Below are positions 8,111-17,573 of a DNA stretch of 64,000 bases, piece after piece. The notes beneath the pieces were generated by a model. The model was given only the letters and a program-made list of their open reading frames with translations. It searched no databases and was not told the DNA's origin. Source of the DNA: Rhizobium sp. Q54 (GTDB lineage: Bacteria > Pseudomonadota > Alphaproteobacteria > Rhizobiales > Xanthobacteraceae). The position numbers and the translations under genes are program-made. Positions within the stretch are counted from its first letter, which is position 1. Each line of letters begins with the position of its first letter. The stretch is from positions 1-64,000 of the forward strand of contig CAMDSH010000005.1 in assembly GCA_945907045.1 (NCBI GenBank). Direction: 5' to 3'.

Positions 8111-9505
8111 ATGTCGCCCGCCGAACTCCTTGCCATCCTGATGGTCGTCGCCGTTTGCACGGCGTTGATGGCGGGCTATCCGGTGGCGCTCACGCTCGCC
8201 GGCGTCTCGCTCGCCTTCGCCGTGTTCGGCCATCTTGCCGGCTTCATGAAGTTCGCGATACTTGGCGCGCTGCCGCAGCGCATCTTCGGCGTGATGACAA
8301 ACGAAGTGCTGCTGGCGATTCCGATGTTCATCTTCATGGGCGTGATGCTGGAGCGCTCGCGCATCGCCGAGGATTTGCTCGAGACGATGGGGCGGTTGTT
8401 CGGCACGTTGCGCGGCGGGCTTGGAATTTCGGTGGTGATCGTCGGCACGCTGCTCGCGGCGGCGAAGGGCGTGGTCGGCGCAACGACAGTGACGATGGGC
8501 CTGATCGTGCTGCCCGCGATGCTGCGCTTCGGTTACGATAAGCGGCTTGCGGCGGGAACGGTGGCGGCCACCGCGACACTGGCGCAGATTTTTCCACCCG
8601 CGACTGTGCTGGTGCTGCTCGGCGATCAGCTTTCTAACGCGTACCAGGTGGCGCAAATTTCCAGCGGCGTGCTCTCGCCGCAGACGGTGACGGTGAGCGA
8701 TCTGTTCGCCGCTGCCATCATTCCCGGCTTCTCGCTGGTCGCGCTCTATATGTTGTTTCTGATCGCGGTCGCGATCTTTTATCCGGAAACGTCTCCGGCG
8801 ATGCCGCGCCAGCGCGGCGGGCTGCGCGGGTTCAAACTCGCATACAGGTTCGTCGAAGTGCTGATCGCGCCGGTCGCGCTCATTCTCGCGGTGCTCGGCT
8901 CGATCCTGGGGGGCATCGCGACGCCGACGGAGGCCGCCTCCATCGGCGCGGTCGGCGCGATATTGCTGGCATGGCGCAAGGCGGGGCTTGATCGCCCGCT
9001 GATCACGCAGGTGGCGCAAAAAACCGCGCAGATCACCAGCATGATTTTCACGATTTTGATCGGCGCGACTTTGTTCAGCCTCGTTTTCCGCGCGCTCGGC
9101 GGCGACGACATGGTGCATCGTGTGCTCACCAATCTGCCGGGCGGCGCCAACGGGGCGGTGCTCGCCGTGATGCTGGCGATATTCCTGCTCGGCTTCGTGA
9201 TGGACGCCTTCGAGATCATCTTCGTGGTGGTGCCGATCGTCGGGCCGATTCTGCTCAAAATGCCGGGCGTCGATCCGGTCTGGCTCGGCATCATGATCGC
9301 GGTGAACTTGCAGACCTCCTATATGCACCCGCCGCTCGGTCCGACGCTGTTTTTCCTGCGCGGGGTGGCGCCCCCGGAAATCACCACCCGGCACATCTAT
9401 CTTGGCATTATCCCCTTTGTGCTGATCCAGCTGATGATGTTGATGATGCTGTGGTTCGCGCCGGGGCTTGCGACTTCATTGCCACATGCGCTTTATGGCC
9501 GGTGA
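8111..9505 (+). CDS. dctM: TRAP transporter large permease subunit (DctM)
   Basis: A 464-residue polytopic membrane protein, strongly hydrophobic throughout, with the PxxIFMGVMLE, AAAKGVVGATTVTMG, and MDAFEIIFVVVPI blocks of DctM permeases. It is slightly longer than the usual ~425 residues. It forms the sodium-coupled translocation channel with DctQ. The matching solute-binding protein is not adjacent but lies three genes downstream at 11527, after a dehydrogenase pair, suggesting that the transported acid is oxidised by those enzymes. Confidence 0.9.
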   Translation: MSPAELLAILMVVAVCTALMAGYPVALTLAGVSLAFAVFGHLAGFMKFAILGALPQRIFGVMTNEVLLAIPMFIFMGVMLERSRIAEDLLETMGRLFGTLRGGLGISVVIVGTLLAAAKGVVGATTVTMGLIVLPAMLRFGYDKRLAAGTVAATATLAQIFPPATVLVLLGDQLSNAYQVAQISSGVLSPQTVTVSDLFAAAIIPGFSLVALYMLFLIAVAIFYPETSPAMPRQRGGLRGFKLAYRFVEVLIAPVALILAVLGSILGGIATPTEAASIGAVGAILLAWRKAGLDRPLITQVAQKTAQITSMIFTILIGATLFSLVFRALGGDDMVHRVLTNLPGGANGAVLAVMLAIFLLGFVMDAFEIIFVVVPIVGPILLKMPGVDPVWLGIMIAVNLQTSYMHPPLGPTLFFLRGVAPPEITTRHIYLGIIPFVLIQLMMLMMLWFAPGLATSLPHALYGR

Positions 9506-9515
9506 GGGGGCCGTA

Positions 9516-10292
9516 ATGCAGGCAGGCGAACTGTTCGATCTCAAGGGCCGCGTGGCGCTGGTAACCGGCGCATCGAGCGGGCTCGGTGCGCGTTTCGCCA
9601 CCGTGCTGGCTTCAAACGGGGCTGCGGTCGCGCTGGTGGCGCGGCGGCTTGATCGGCTCACCGCGTTGAAGAAAAAGATCGAAGCCGCGGGCGGCAAGGC
9701 GGTGGCGATTGAAGCCGACGTGCTCGACCGTACCGCGATGGCAAGAGCTTTCGATCAGGCGGAAAAAGCTTTCGGTACGGTCACGATCCTCATCAACAAT
9801 GCCGGCGTCGCGCATTCCGGCCGCGCGGTCGATATGCCGCCGGAAGAATGGCGGCGCGTGCTCGGCACGAATCTCGACGCCGTGTTCTTCAACGCACAGG
9901 AAGCCGCGCGCCGCATGCTGGCGGCGAAGAAACCTGGCGCCATCGTCAACATCGCGTCCGTGTTGGGCCTCGGCGTTGCCAAGGGCGTCGTCGCCTACAC
10001 AACGGCGAAGGCTGGCGTCATTCAGCTCACCAAGGCGCTTGGCCTTGAGCTTGCGTTCAAGGGCATCCGCGTCAACGCCATCGCGCCCGGCTGGTTCGTG
10101 ACCGAACTCAACGACGACTATCTCAACAGCGAAGCGGGCGCCGCGGTGAAGCGCGAAATTCCCGCCGGACGTTTCGGCGAGGACGGCGATCTCGACGGCG
10201 CGCTGCTGCTGCTGGTGTCGGACGCCGGGCGCTACATCGCCGGTGCGACGCTGGTGGTGGATGGCGGGCAGTCGGTGGCGCTGCGCGGCTGA
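9516..10292 (+). CDS. Short-chain dehydrogenase/reductase (SDR)
   Basis: A 258-residue classical SDR: the cofactor motif TGASSGLG at 17-24, NNAG in the middle, catalytic Ser in NIAS, and Tyr161/Lys165 in YTTAK. NAD(P)-dependent oxidation of a hydroxyl group, such as a hydroxyacyl-CoA or alcohol, is expected. The start at 9516 is chosen because GGTGAGGGGG precedes it. In-frame upstream codons overlap the end of dctM and lack conservation. It lies between a TRAP permease and an acyl-CoA dehydrogenase, so it probably acts on the imported compound or its CoA ester. Confidence 0.87.
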   Translation: MQAGELFDLKGRVALVTGASSGLGARFATVLASNGAAVALVARRLDRLTALKKKIEAAGGKAVAIEADVLDRTAMARAFDQAEKAFGTVTILINNAGVAHSGRAVDMPPEEWRRVLGTNLDAVFFNAQEAARRMLAAKKPGAIVNIASVLGLGVAKGVVAYTTAKAGVIQLTKALGLELAFKGIRVNAIAPGWFVTELNDDYLNSEAGAAVKREIPAGRFGEDGDLDGALLLLVSDAGRYIAGATLVVDGGQSVALRG

Positions 10293-10306
10293 AAAGGAAT
10301 TATACG

Positions 10307-11530
10307 ATGGACTTCACCCTCCCGCCCGAATTCGACGACATCCGCCTGCGCGTGCGAGCGTTCGTCGACGAGCATGTTTTGCCGCTCGAAACCGACCGCA
10401 AAAACTGGGACGAACACGAAAATATCCGCGAGGACGTGCTCAAAGGCTTACAGGCAAAGGCGAAGAAAGCCGGCCTGTGGGCGCCGCAATCGCCGAAGGA
10501 ATTCGGCGGCATGGCTCTCCCGATGGTGGCATGGGCGGCGATGTATGAGGAAGCCGGACGTTCGATTTTCGGCGCGCTCGCGTTCAACTGCATGGCGCCG
10601 GACGACGGCAACATGAACGTGCTCGCCAAAATCGGAACGCCCGCGCAGAAGGAAAAATGGCTGCGTCCCATCGTTGACGGCAAAGTGCGCTCGTCCTTCG
10701 CCATGACCGAACCTGCGCCCGGCGGCGGCTCCGATCCGAGCATGATCAAGACGCGCGCCGAGAAGAAGGGCGACAAATACATCGTGCGCGGGCGCAAATG
10801 GTTCATCACCGGCGCGGACGGCGCCGCGCATTTCATTCTGGTCGCGCGCACGTCGGACGATCCGCGCAAGGGCCTCACGGCGTTTCTCTATCACAAGGAC
10901 CAGCCCGGCTGGCGCATCGCGCGCCGCATCGACATCATGGGTCCGGAGGAGCACGGCGGGCATTGCGAACTGGAATTCGACGGGCTGGAAATCCCGCGCG
11001 AGAACGTGCTGCTCAACGAAGGTGACGGCCTGAAAGTGACGCAAATCCGTCTCGGCCCCGCGCGCCTCACGCATTGCATGCGCTGGCTCGGCCTTTCCAA
11101 GCGCTGCATGGAAATCGCGCAAGGCTACGTCGCGAACCGCGAGGGCTTCGGCATCAAGCTCGCCGACCGCGAAAGCGTGCAGATCAAACTGGGCGAGGTC
11201 GCGCACCAGATTCAAATCGGCCGGCTGCTCACCATGCACGCGGCCTGGATGCTTGATCAGGGCGGGCGGGCGCGGAAAGAAGTGTCGATGGCGAAGGTGC
11301 ATGTCGCCGACACGCTGCACAAGGCGGCGGACGTCGCGATCCAGTTGCAGGGCGCGCGCGGTTATTCCAAGGACACCATCGTGGAATGGGTTTACCGCGC
11401 AGCGCGCGCGGCCCGCCTCGTCGATGGCGCGACCGAAGTCCACATGATGGTGCTGGCGAAATTCATGCGCGAGGAAGGCCGCGACTTCTGGTCCTGGGGC
11501 GCGGGCGAGGGGCGGAGGAATGAATTGTGA
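10307..11530 (+). CDS. Acyl-CoA dehydrogenase family protein
   Basis: A 407-residue FAD flavoprotein. Recognisable blocks are the SFAMTEPAPGGGSDP substrate/FAD region, the RKWFITGADGAAH block, and the C-terminal LQGARGYSKDTIVEW segment with the region that orders the flavin. Length and architecture fit medium/long-chain type acyl-CoA dehydrogenases that form an alpha-beta double bond and pass electrons to ETF. The start has a purine-rich GGAATTATACG spacer. The final TGA overlaps the GTG start of dctP, so the two are co-translated. The substrate is unknown. Confidence 0.88.
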   Translation: MDFTLPPEFDDIRLRVRAFVDEHVLPLETDRKNWDEHENIREDVLKGLQAKAKKAGLWAPQSPKEFGGMALPMVAWAAMYEEAGRSIFGALAFNCMAPDDGNMNVLAKIGTPAQKEKWLRPIVDGKVRSSFAMTEPAPGGGSDPSMIKTRAEKKGDKYIVRGRKWFITGADGAAHFILVARTSDDPRKGLTAFLYHKDQPGWRIARRIDIMGPEEHGGHCELEFDGLEIPRENVLLNEGDGLKVTQIRLGPARLTHCMRWLGLSKRCMEIAQGYVANREGFGIKLADRESVQIKLGEVAHQIQIGRLLTMHAAWMLDQGGRARKEVSMAKVHVADTLHKAADVAIQLQGARGYSKDTIVEWVYRAARAARLVDGATEVHMMVLAKFMREEGRDFWSWGAGEGRRNEL

Positions 11531-12444
11531 GTTCGGCTATCGGCATAAAAATGAGCGGCTACGGGCCGCCGACGACCGGCTTTTCGCGCGCGCTGAAAAT
11601 GATCGGAGACCGGATCGAGAAACAATTCGGCGGCGGCGTCCGCATTGAATACGTCTACAACATCATGGATCTCGGCCACAAAGCCGAGGACATCCTCACA
11701 CTGGTGGAGGATGGCAAGCTCACGATGGGCTACCAGTCGTCGAGTTATCTGACCGACCGCGTGCCGGAGTTGGGCTTCGTCGATCTGCCGTTTTTGTTCG
11801 CGACCAAAGAGCAGGCGCGCGCGGCGATGGATGGTGCGCTCGGCACATTTCTGGCGCGCAAGGTCGAGGAGAAGGTGAGCTATCGAATTCTCGGCTGGTT
11901 CGAAAACGGCTTCCGCCATATCTCAAATCGCCTGCACACCGTGCGCACGCCGAAAGATCTCGCGGGCATGAAAATCCGCGTGCTGCCAAGCGAAGTGCAG
12001 AAACGCACCTTTGAGTTGTTGGGCGCGGTGGCAATGCGCATGGACCTCACCGAAGCCATCTCCATGATTAAAGCGGGGACACTCGACGCGCAGGAAAATC
12101 CGCTCGCCAACACGGTGACCTATGGCGTGCACAAATTTCACAAGTTCCACACGCTGACCAATCACTTCTATATTTCGCGCCCCATATTCTTTCATCGCGC
12201 GGCGTTCGACGCTTGGCCCGCCGATCTTCAAAAGGCGATGCAGGCGGCGGTGAAGGATGCCGTCACGTTCCAGCGCAAGCTCGCGGTCGAGGAACACGAC
12301 GCGGCGAAGAAAGCGATCGAGGCTGAGGGCTGCGAAATTGTCACCGCCGATCACGCGGCTTTCGCCGCCGCCGTGCAGCCGCTGCTGATCGAGGCGCGCA
12401 AGACCTACGGCGAGGACATGTTCAAACTTTTGCCATCCGCGTGA
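11527..12444 (+). CDS. dctP: TRAP-type solute-binding protein (DctP) lacking a signal peptide
   Basis: A 305-residue protein with the DctP fold: the MGYQSSSYLTDRVPELGFVDLP region, FENGFRHISN, and the LAGMKIRV segment with the arginine that normally contacts the substrate carboxylate, followed by ENPLANT. The chain begins straight in the mature domain (about MSSAIGIKMSGYGPP) with GTG at 11527, and an in-frame TGA lies immediately upstream at 11521-11523, so no secretion signal can be encoded in this frame. Either the protein stays in the cytosol, or an N-terminal exon-like part was lost through fusion of the overlap with the preceding gene. Its last 23 bases overlap the convergent MFS gene. 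Confidence 0.85.
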   Translation: MSSAIGIKMSGYGPPTTGFSRALKMIGDRIEKQFGGGVRIEYVYNIMDLGHKAEDILTLVEDGKLTMGYQSSSYLTDRVPELGFVDLPFLFATKEQARAAMDGALGTFLARKVEEKVSYRILGWFENGFRHISNRLHTVRTPKDLAGMKIRVLPSEVQKRTFELLGAVAMRMDLTEAISMIKAGTLDAQENPLANTVTYGVHKFHKFHTLTNHFYISRPIFFHRAAFDAWPADLQKAMQAAVKDAVTFQRKLAVEEHDAAKKAIEAEGCEIVTADHAAFAAAVQPLLIEARKTYGEDMFKLLPSA

Positions 12445-13642
12445 GGCGCTGCCGCCAAACCAGCGTGCCGACCACCACAAGATTGAGCAAATTCGCCCCG
12501 ACGCCGACGGCGAAGGCCGGCGCGTAGAAACCGAAATAATCGTAGAGGTAGCCCGCGCCCCATCCTCCCGTCGCCATGCCGGTGGCGGTTGCCATCAGCA
12601 CGGTTGGAATGCGCCAGGATGCTTCCGATGCCGGAAACAGTTCGCGCACCGCGAGCACGTAAGCCGGAATGATGCCGCTGAACCCAAGCCCGAACGCGGC
12701 AGACACGGTGAACAGCCCAACTTCATCTTGCGTGAACACGAAGGCTGTCATCGCCGCCGCCTGCAACACAGATCCGATCAGTACGGTGAGCAATCCGCCG
12801 ATGCGGTCGGAAATCAGCCCCCACACCTGCCGGCTGATAAAAGCTGCGCCGAGCAGAACCGAGAGCATCGCCGCGCCGATGGCGGCGGTGAGCCCGACGT
12901 CGGTGCAGAACGCGACGAGATGACCTTGCGGCATCGCCATCGGGATGCAGCACAAAAACGGCGCGAGGCACATCAGCGCGAAGACAACGTTCGGCGGCCA
13001 GCCAAGCACGCGCGCTTTCACAGGGCTTGCGCCTGTCGCCGCCACCGGTGGCGGCAATTCCGGCGCTGCGCGCAGATAAATTGCGGCCAGCGGCACGATG
13101 ATGGCGATTTCCAGCGCCGCGTAACACAGCATTGTCTCGCGCCAGCCGAAATTGGCGATGGCGCGCTCGAATACCGGCGGCCAGAAAGCGCCGGCGATGT
13201 AGCTGCCGCTTGAAATCAGCGCGAGCGCCGAGCCGCGCCGCTTGTCGAACCAGCGGCTGACATAAATATAAAGCGGCGCGTTGATGCCACCGATGCCGAT
13301 CAGTCCGATGAACAATCCGTGCCCGATATAAAGCGGCCAGGGCGGACCCAGCGTCGAAAGTGCGAGCCCCGTGCCGATCATCAGCGCGCCGCCGAGCACC
13401 GTCCAGCGCACGCCGATTTTCTCCGCCAGCCGGCCCATCAGAATGCCGCCAATGCCGGAGCCGAGCCAGGCGAGCGAACTCGCCAGCGCGGGAATTGAGC
13501 GCGCGCCCTCGACCTCCGCCGCGATGTCTTTGAGCGCGACTGCGGTAATCCACGCGCTGCCGAACGCCATCGCGATCACGACCAGCGCGACGCTGGCGAC
13601 GACCCAGGAGGTCTTCGTTTCGACTGAGGAGGATTGCAGCAT
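12422..13642 (-). CDS. Major facilitator superfamily transporter (monocarboxylate/OFA-like)
   Basis: A 406-residue protein with about 12 hydrophobic segments. It carries the MFS loop motif GRLAEKIGVRW between helices 2 and 3, the WFDKRRGSALAL motif after helix 4, and the corresponding GLISDRIGG loop in the second half. The RWFDKRRG pattern is common in oxalate/formate- and monocarboxylate-type MFS members, so export or import of a small organic acid is likely. It converges on dctP with a 23-base overlap of coding ends. No strong ribosome binding site was found at ATG 13642. Confidence 0.82.
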   Translation of the reverse strand: MLQSSSVETKTSWVVASVALVVIAMAFGSAWITAVALKDIAAEVEGARSIPALASSLAWLGSGIGGILMGRLAEKIGVRWTVLGGALMIGTGLALSTLGPPWPLYIGHGLFIGLIGIGGINAPLYIYVSRWFDKRRGSALALISSGSYIAGAFWPPVFERAIANFGWRETMLCYAALEIAIIVPLAAIYLRAAPELPPPVAATGASPVKARVLGWPPNVVFALMCLAPFLCCIPMAMPQGHLVAFCTDVGLTAAIGAAMLSVLLGAAFISRQVWGLISDRIGGLLTVLIGSVLQAAAMTAFVFTQDEVGLFTVSAAFGLGFSGIIPAYVLAVRELFPASEASWRIPTVLMATATGMATGGWGAGYLYDYFGFYAPAFAVGVGANLLNLVVVGTLVWRQRLTRMAKV

Positions 13643-13949
13643 GAAGAATGAGACCGGCCTTGAAGGCTTCTTCTACAGGCCGCACAGAAATTCACCAATG
13701 CGAATGCGTCGTGCCTGCCAAGCGTGCTGCATTGCGTCAAAATGCGTTCAGAAGCACCGCTATGAAATATCCTTCTCCGCAGCATGCCCAGAACGAAATT
13801 GACCGCAGGCCCTTGGGCTGTAAGCCTTAATTTCAATCGGCTGCGTTTTGAGTCCCCCCGGCGCTTACTATATGACTGCCGTCCGCCCTGCGGGTACTAT
13901 GGGGCAACGCCGCGCGGCCCAAAGTCTTCGCGCGATCCAAGGCCATGCA
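13643..13949. other. Intergenic region between divergent MFS and ferredoxin oxidoreductase genes
   Basis: About 307 bases separate the minus-strand MFS start from the + strand oxidoreductase start. Short open frames occur, including an in-frame extension of the oxidoreductase to 13848, but none has a Shine-Dalgarno sequence or recognisable protein content. It presumably holds divergent promoters. I see no clear consensus or palindrome. Confidence 0.5.
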
Positions 13950-16900
13950 ATGACGACGCTTCAGCCGGTTAGCCTCGACGATAAGTACGATCTCGGCCAG
14001 GACCGGGTCTTCGTGACCGGCTATCAGGCCCTGATCCGTCTTTGCCTGATGCAGAAGGAGCGCGACCGCCGCGCCGGGCTCAACACGGCGGGTTTTGTCA
14101 CCGGCTATCGCGGCTCGCCGCTCGGCGGCCTCGACCAGCAATTCATCCGCGCGGGGCGTCAGCTCACCGCCGCCGACATCAAGTTCCAGGCCGGGCTGAA
14201 CGAGGAACTCGCCGCCACGGCGTTGTGGGGCTCGCAGCAGGCGGAACTGCGGGGCGAGGGCAAATTCGATGGCGTGTTCGGCGTCTGGTACGGCAAGGGG
14301 CCGGGCGTCGACCGCTCGGGCGACGTTTTCCGCCACGCCAATTTCGCCGGTTCGTCCAAGAACGGTGGCGTGCTCGCCCTGATGGGCGACGATCACACCG
14401 CGGAATCCTCCACCACCGCGCACCAGTCGGAATACCACTTCGTCGATGTGATGATTCCGATTTTGAATCCCGCCGGCGTGCAGGAGATCATCGATTACGG
14501 GCTCTACGGCTTCGCGATGTCGCGGTACTGCGGCACATGGGCCGCGCTCAAGTGCATGCACGACACGGTGGAGTCGACCGCCGTGATCGACGGCAATCTC
14601 GACCGCGTGAAGATCGTCATCCCCACCGATTTCAAGATGCCCGATGGCGGGCTCAACATCCGCCTCGTCGATACGATCCTCGGCCAGGAAGCGCGACTCT
14701 ACGACTACAAGCGCGACGCGATGCTCGCCTTCATCCGCGCCAACAAGATCAACAAGACGATCACCACCGGCGGGCGCAATCCGAAAATCGGCATCATCAC
14801 CACCGGCAAGGCCTATCTCGACGTACGGCAGGCATTCGACGAACTCGGCATCGACGAGACCAAGTGCAACGATCTCGGCGTGCGCCTGTTCAAGATCGGC
14901 TGTCCCTGGCCGATCAGCCGGCAGGAACTCATGCAGTTCGCCGAAGGCCTCGAACTCATCATCGTGGTTGAGGAAAAGCGCGCGCTCATTGAAGTGCAGG
15001 TGCGCGAGGAACTTTACGGCACGGCGAACCAGCCGGTCTGCATCGGCAAGAAGGACGAGCAGGGCAACTGGCTGTTCCCGGTGAAGGGCGCGCTCGATCC
15101 GAACGAAGTCGCGATCTGCATCGGCGAGCGCCTGCTGCGGCGCGGAGCCAACGAGGAGCTGGCTGCCAACGTCGCGCGGCTGAAAAACGTGCAGCGCGTG
15201 CTGGCGGAAGGGACCGACATCGCGCAGCGCATTCCCTATTTCTGCTCCGGCTGCCCGCACAATTCATCCACCGTGGTGCCGGAGGGCAGCCGCGCTTACG
15301 CCGGCATCGGCTGTCATTACATGGCGCAGTGGATGGACCGCGAGACGCTCGGCTTCACGCAGATGGGCGGCGAGGGCGCCAACTGGATCGGCGAAGCGCC
15401 GTTCTCGCAGCGCCCGCACGTGTTCCAGAATCTCGGCGACGGCACCTACAATCATTCCGGCTATCTCGCGATCCGCGCCGCGATCGCCTCCGGCGTGAAC
15501 ATGACCTACAAGATTTTGTTCAACGACGCGGTCGCCATGACCGGAGGTCAGGCAAACGACGGCGGCCTCACCGTCGACCAGATCGCCCGTCAGGTCGCGG
15601 CGGAAGGCGCAAAGCGCGTCGTCGTCGTCTCCGACGAGCCGTGGAAATATCCGAGCGACACCGACTGGCCGCGCGGGATGACCGTGCATCACCGCGACGA
15701 GCTGCAGAAGGTGCAGGCCGATTTGACGCAAGTGCCGGGCATCAGCGTTCTCATTTACGACCAAACCTGCGCCGCCGAAAAACGCCGCCGCCGTAAAAGG
15801 GGAACATTTCCCGATCCCGACAAGCGCGTCATCATCAACGACTTGGTGTGCGAAGGTTGCGGGGATTGTGGTGTGAAGTCGAATTGCGTGTCGGTGCAGC
15901 CGCTTACCACCGAATGGGGCCGCAAACGCACCATCGACCAGTCGAGCTGCAACAAGGATTATTCCTGCGTTAAAGGCTTCTGCCCGTCTTTCGTCACCGT
16001 GCACGGCGCTAAATTGCGTAAAGGCGAGGGTGTCGCGGAACCGGCGAATTTGTCCGCGCTGCCGTCGCCGAAGCTGCCGCTGATCAATCATCCCTACAGC
16101 GTCATCGTCACGGGCGTCGGCGGCACCGGCATCGTCACCATCGGCGCCATCGTCGGCATGGCCGCGCATCTTGAGGGCAAAGGCGTCGGCGTCATCGACA
16201 TGGCCGGTCTCGCGCAGAAGGGCGGCGCGGTCTACAGCCATATCCGCATCGCCAATACGCCGGACGACATTCACGCCATCCGCGTTGCGGCGGGCGGGGC
16301 CGATCTGGTGCTGGCGGGCGACATCGTGGTCGCGGGCAACAAGAAAGTGCTCGGCGCCATGCAGCAGGGCAACACGCGCGTTATCGTCAACACGGCGGAA
16401 TTCCTGCCCGGCGATTTCACCCGCAACGCGGATTTCTCGTTGCCCACCGAGCGGCTCAAGCGCGCGCTGATTGGCGCAGCCGGGCGCGAGCGCAGCCATT
16501 TCGTCGATGCCGCGCGGCTCGCGACCGGACTGCTCGGTCAGTCTATCGGCGCAAACATGTTCATGCTCGGCTACGCCTATCAGGTCGGCGCGTTGCCGCT
16601 GTCGGCGGAAGCGATTGAAAAAGCGATCGAGATGAACGGCGAAGCGGTGGCGATGAATATTGCCGCCTTCCGCTACGGACGCCGCGCTGTTGCCGAACCG
16701 GCTGCGCTGGAAGCGCTGGTGAAACCTTCCAGCGAAACGGTTATCGACTCGCGCCGGCTCTCGGCCTCGTTCGAGGAGACTGTGGAGCGCCGCGTTGCGT
16801 TCCTCACGGCCTATCAGAACGCCGCCTATGCGCGCCGCTACCGGCAATGGGTCGGCAAGATGACCGCCGCCGAAGCCGCCAAGGCGCCGGGCAAATGCGG

Positions 16901-17432
16901 GCTGGCCGACGCGGTCGCGCGTTATCTGTTCAAGCTAATGGCGTACAAGGATGAATACGAAGTTGCGCGGCTCTACACGGACGAGTCGTTCCTGCGTCAG
17001 ATCAAAAGCTCGCTCGACGGCGAGAATTTGCGCCTCGAATTCCACCTCGCGCCGCCGCTGCTCGCGCGCCGCGACGAGACGACCGGCGAGCCGAAGAAAA
17101 TGTCGTTCGGCCCGTGGATGCTTTCAGCATTTGGCGTGCTGGCGAAGTTCAAGTTCCTGCGCGGCACAAAGCTCGACCCGTTCGGCTATACGGCGGAGCG
17201 CAAAGCCGAGCGGCAGAGCATTGCGGAGTACGAGGCTTTGCTCTCGGAATTGCTGCAAACGCTCAATCCCGACAATCACCACCTCGCCGTCGGCCTTGCC
17301 GCCATCCCGGAAAAAATCCGCGGCTTCGGCCACGTCAAAGCCCGCCACCTTGTCGCCGCCAAAGCCGACGAAGCCGCCCTGCTGGAGCAGTTCCGCGCCG
17401 GCGCCGCGCCGCTTCTCAAGGCCGCCGAATAA
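13950..17432 (+). CDS. Fused indolepyruvate ferredoxin oxidoreductase
   Basis: A 1160-residue single-chain 2-oxoacid:ferredoxin oxidoreductase of the IorAB-fusion type. The N-terminal pyrimidine-binding part contains GFVTGYRGSPLGG. The thiamine-diphosphate motif begins with GDG at 496-498 and ends near NDAVAMTGGQ. A 4Fe-4S cysteine set starts at Cys634 (CEGCGDCG) with a second cysteine group around NKDYSCVKGFCPSF. The C-terminal gamma-like domain begins near VTGVGGTGIVTIG. It should decarboxylate aryl-pyruvates (indolepyruvate, phenylpyruvate) to aryl-acetyl-CoA while reducing ferredoxin. ATG 13950 has AAGG upstream and fits family length; earlier in-frame ATGs are in non-conserved sequence. 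Neighbouring CoA ligases fit aryl-acetate metabolism. Confidence 0.88.
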   Translation: MTTLQPVSLDDKYDLGQDRVFVTGYQALIRLCLMQKERDRRAGLNTAGFVTGYRGSPLGGLDQQFIRAGRQLTAADIKFQAGLNEELAATALWGSQQAELRGEGKFDGVFGVWYGKGPGVDRSGDVFRHANFAGSSKNGGVLALMGDDHTAESSTTAHQSEYHFVDVMIPILNPAGVQEIIDYGLYGFAMSRYCGTWAALKCMHDTVESTAVIDGNLDRVKIVIPTDFKMPDGGLNIRLVDTILGQEARLYDYKRDAMLAFIRANKINKTITTGGRNPKIGIITTGKAYLDVRQAFDELGIDETKCNDLGVRLFKIGCPWPISRQELMQFAEGLELIIVVEEKRALIEVQVREELYGTANQPVCIGKKDEQGNWLFPVKGALDPNEVAICIGERLLRRGANEELAANVARLKNVQRVLAEGTDIAQRIPYFCSGCPHNSSTVVPEGSRAYAGIGCHYMAQWMDRETLGFTQMGGEGANWIGEAPFSQRPHVFQNLGDGTYNHSGYLAIRAAIASGVNMTYKILFNDAVAMTGGQANDGGLTVDQIARQVAAEGAKRVVVVSDEPWKYPSDTDWPRGMTVHHRDELQKVQADLTQVPGISVLIYDQTCAAEKRRRRKRGTFPDPDKRVIINDLVCEGCGDCGVKSNCVSVQPLTTEWGRKRTIDQSSCNKDYSCVKGFCPSFVTVHGAKLRKGEGVAEPANLSALPSPKLPLINHPYSVIVTGVGGTGIVTIGAIVGMAAHLEGKGVGVIDMAGLAQKGGAVYSHIRIANTPDDIHAIRVAAGGADLVLAGDIVVAGNKKVLGAMQQGNTRVIVNTAEFLPGDFTRNADFSLPTERLKRALIGAAGRERSHFVDAARLATGLLGQSIGANMFMLGYAYQVGALPLSAEAIEKAIEMNGEAVAMNIAAFRYGRRAVAEPAALEALVKPSSETVIDSRRLSASFEETVERRVAFLTAYQNAAYARRYRQWVGKMTAAEAAKAPGKCGLADAVARYLFKLMAYKDEYEVARLYTDESFLRQIKSSLDGENLRLEFHLAPPLLARRDETTGEPKKMSFGPWMLSAFGVLAKFKFLRGTKLDPFGYTAERKAERQSIAEYEALLSELLQTLNPDNHHLAVGLAAIPEKIRGFGHVKARHLVAAKADEAALLEQFRAGAAPLLKAAE

Positions 17433-17573
17433 CTTAAGTCGGGCTTCCCGCAAGTTTGCGAGGCTTGACCGCCCATCGGCGGTGTTTTCATATCGTTGCA
17501 ACAGACCGCCGGATGAAGGCGGCGAGGGGATGCTGCAAGCCGCGCAGGCGTAACGCGCGGTTATTGGGAGGAT

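Noticed and set aside
12422-12444. Frameshift suspected at the overlapping ends of dctP and the MFS gene
   Set aside because: Both proteins end with plausible C-termini; convergent coding overlap of 23 bases is acceptable.
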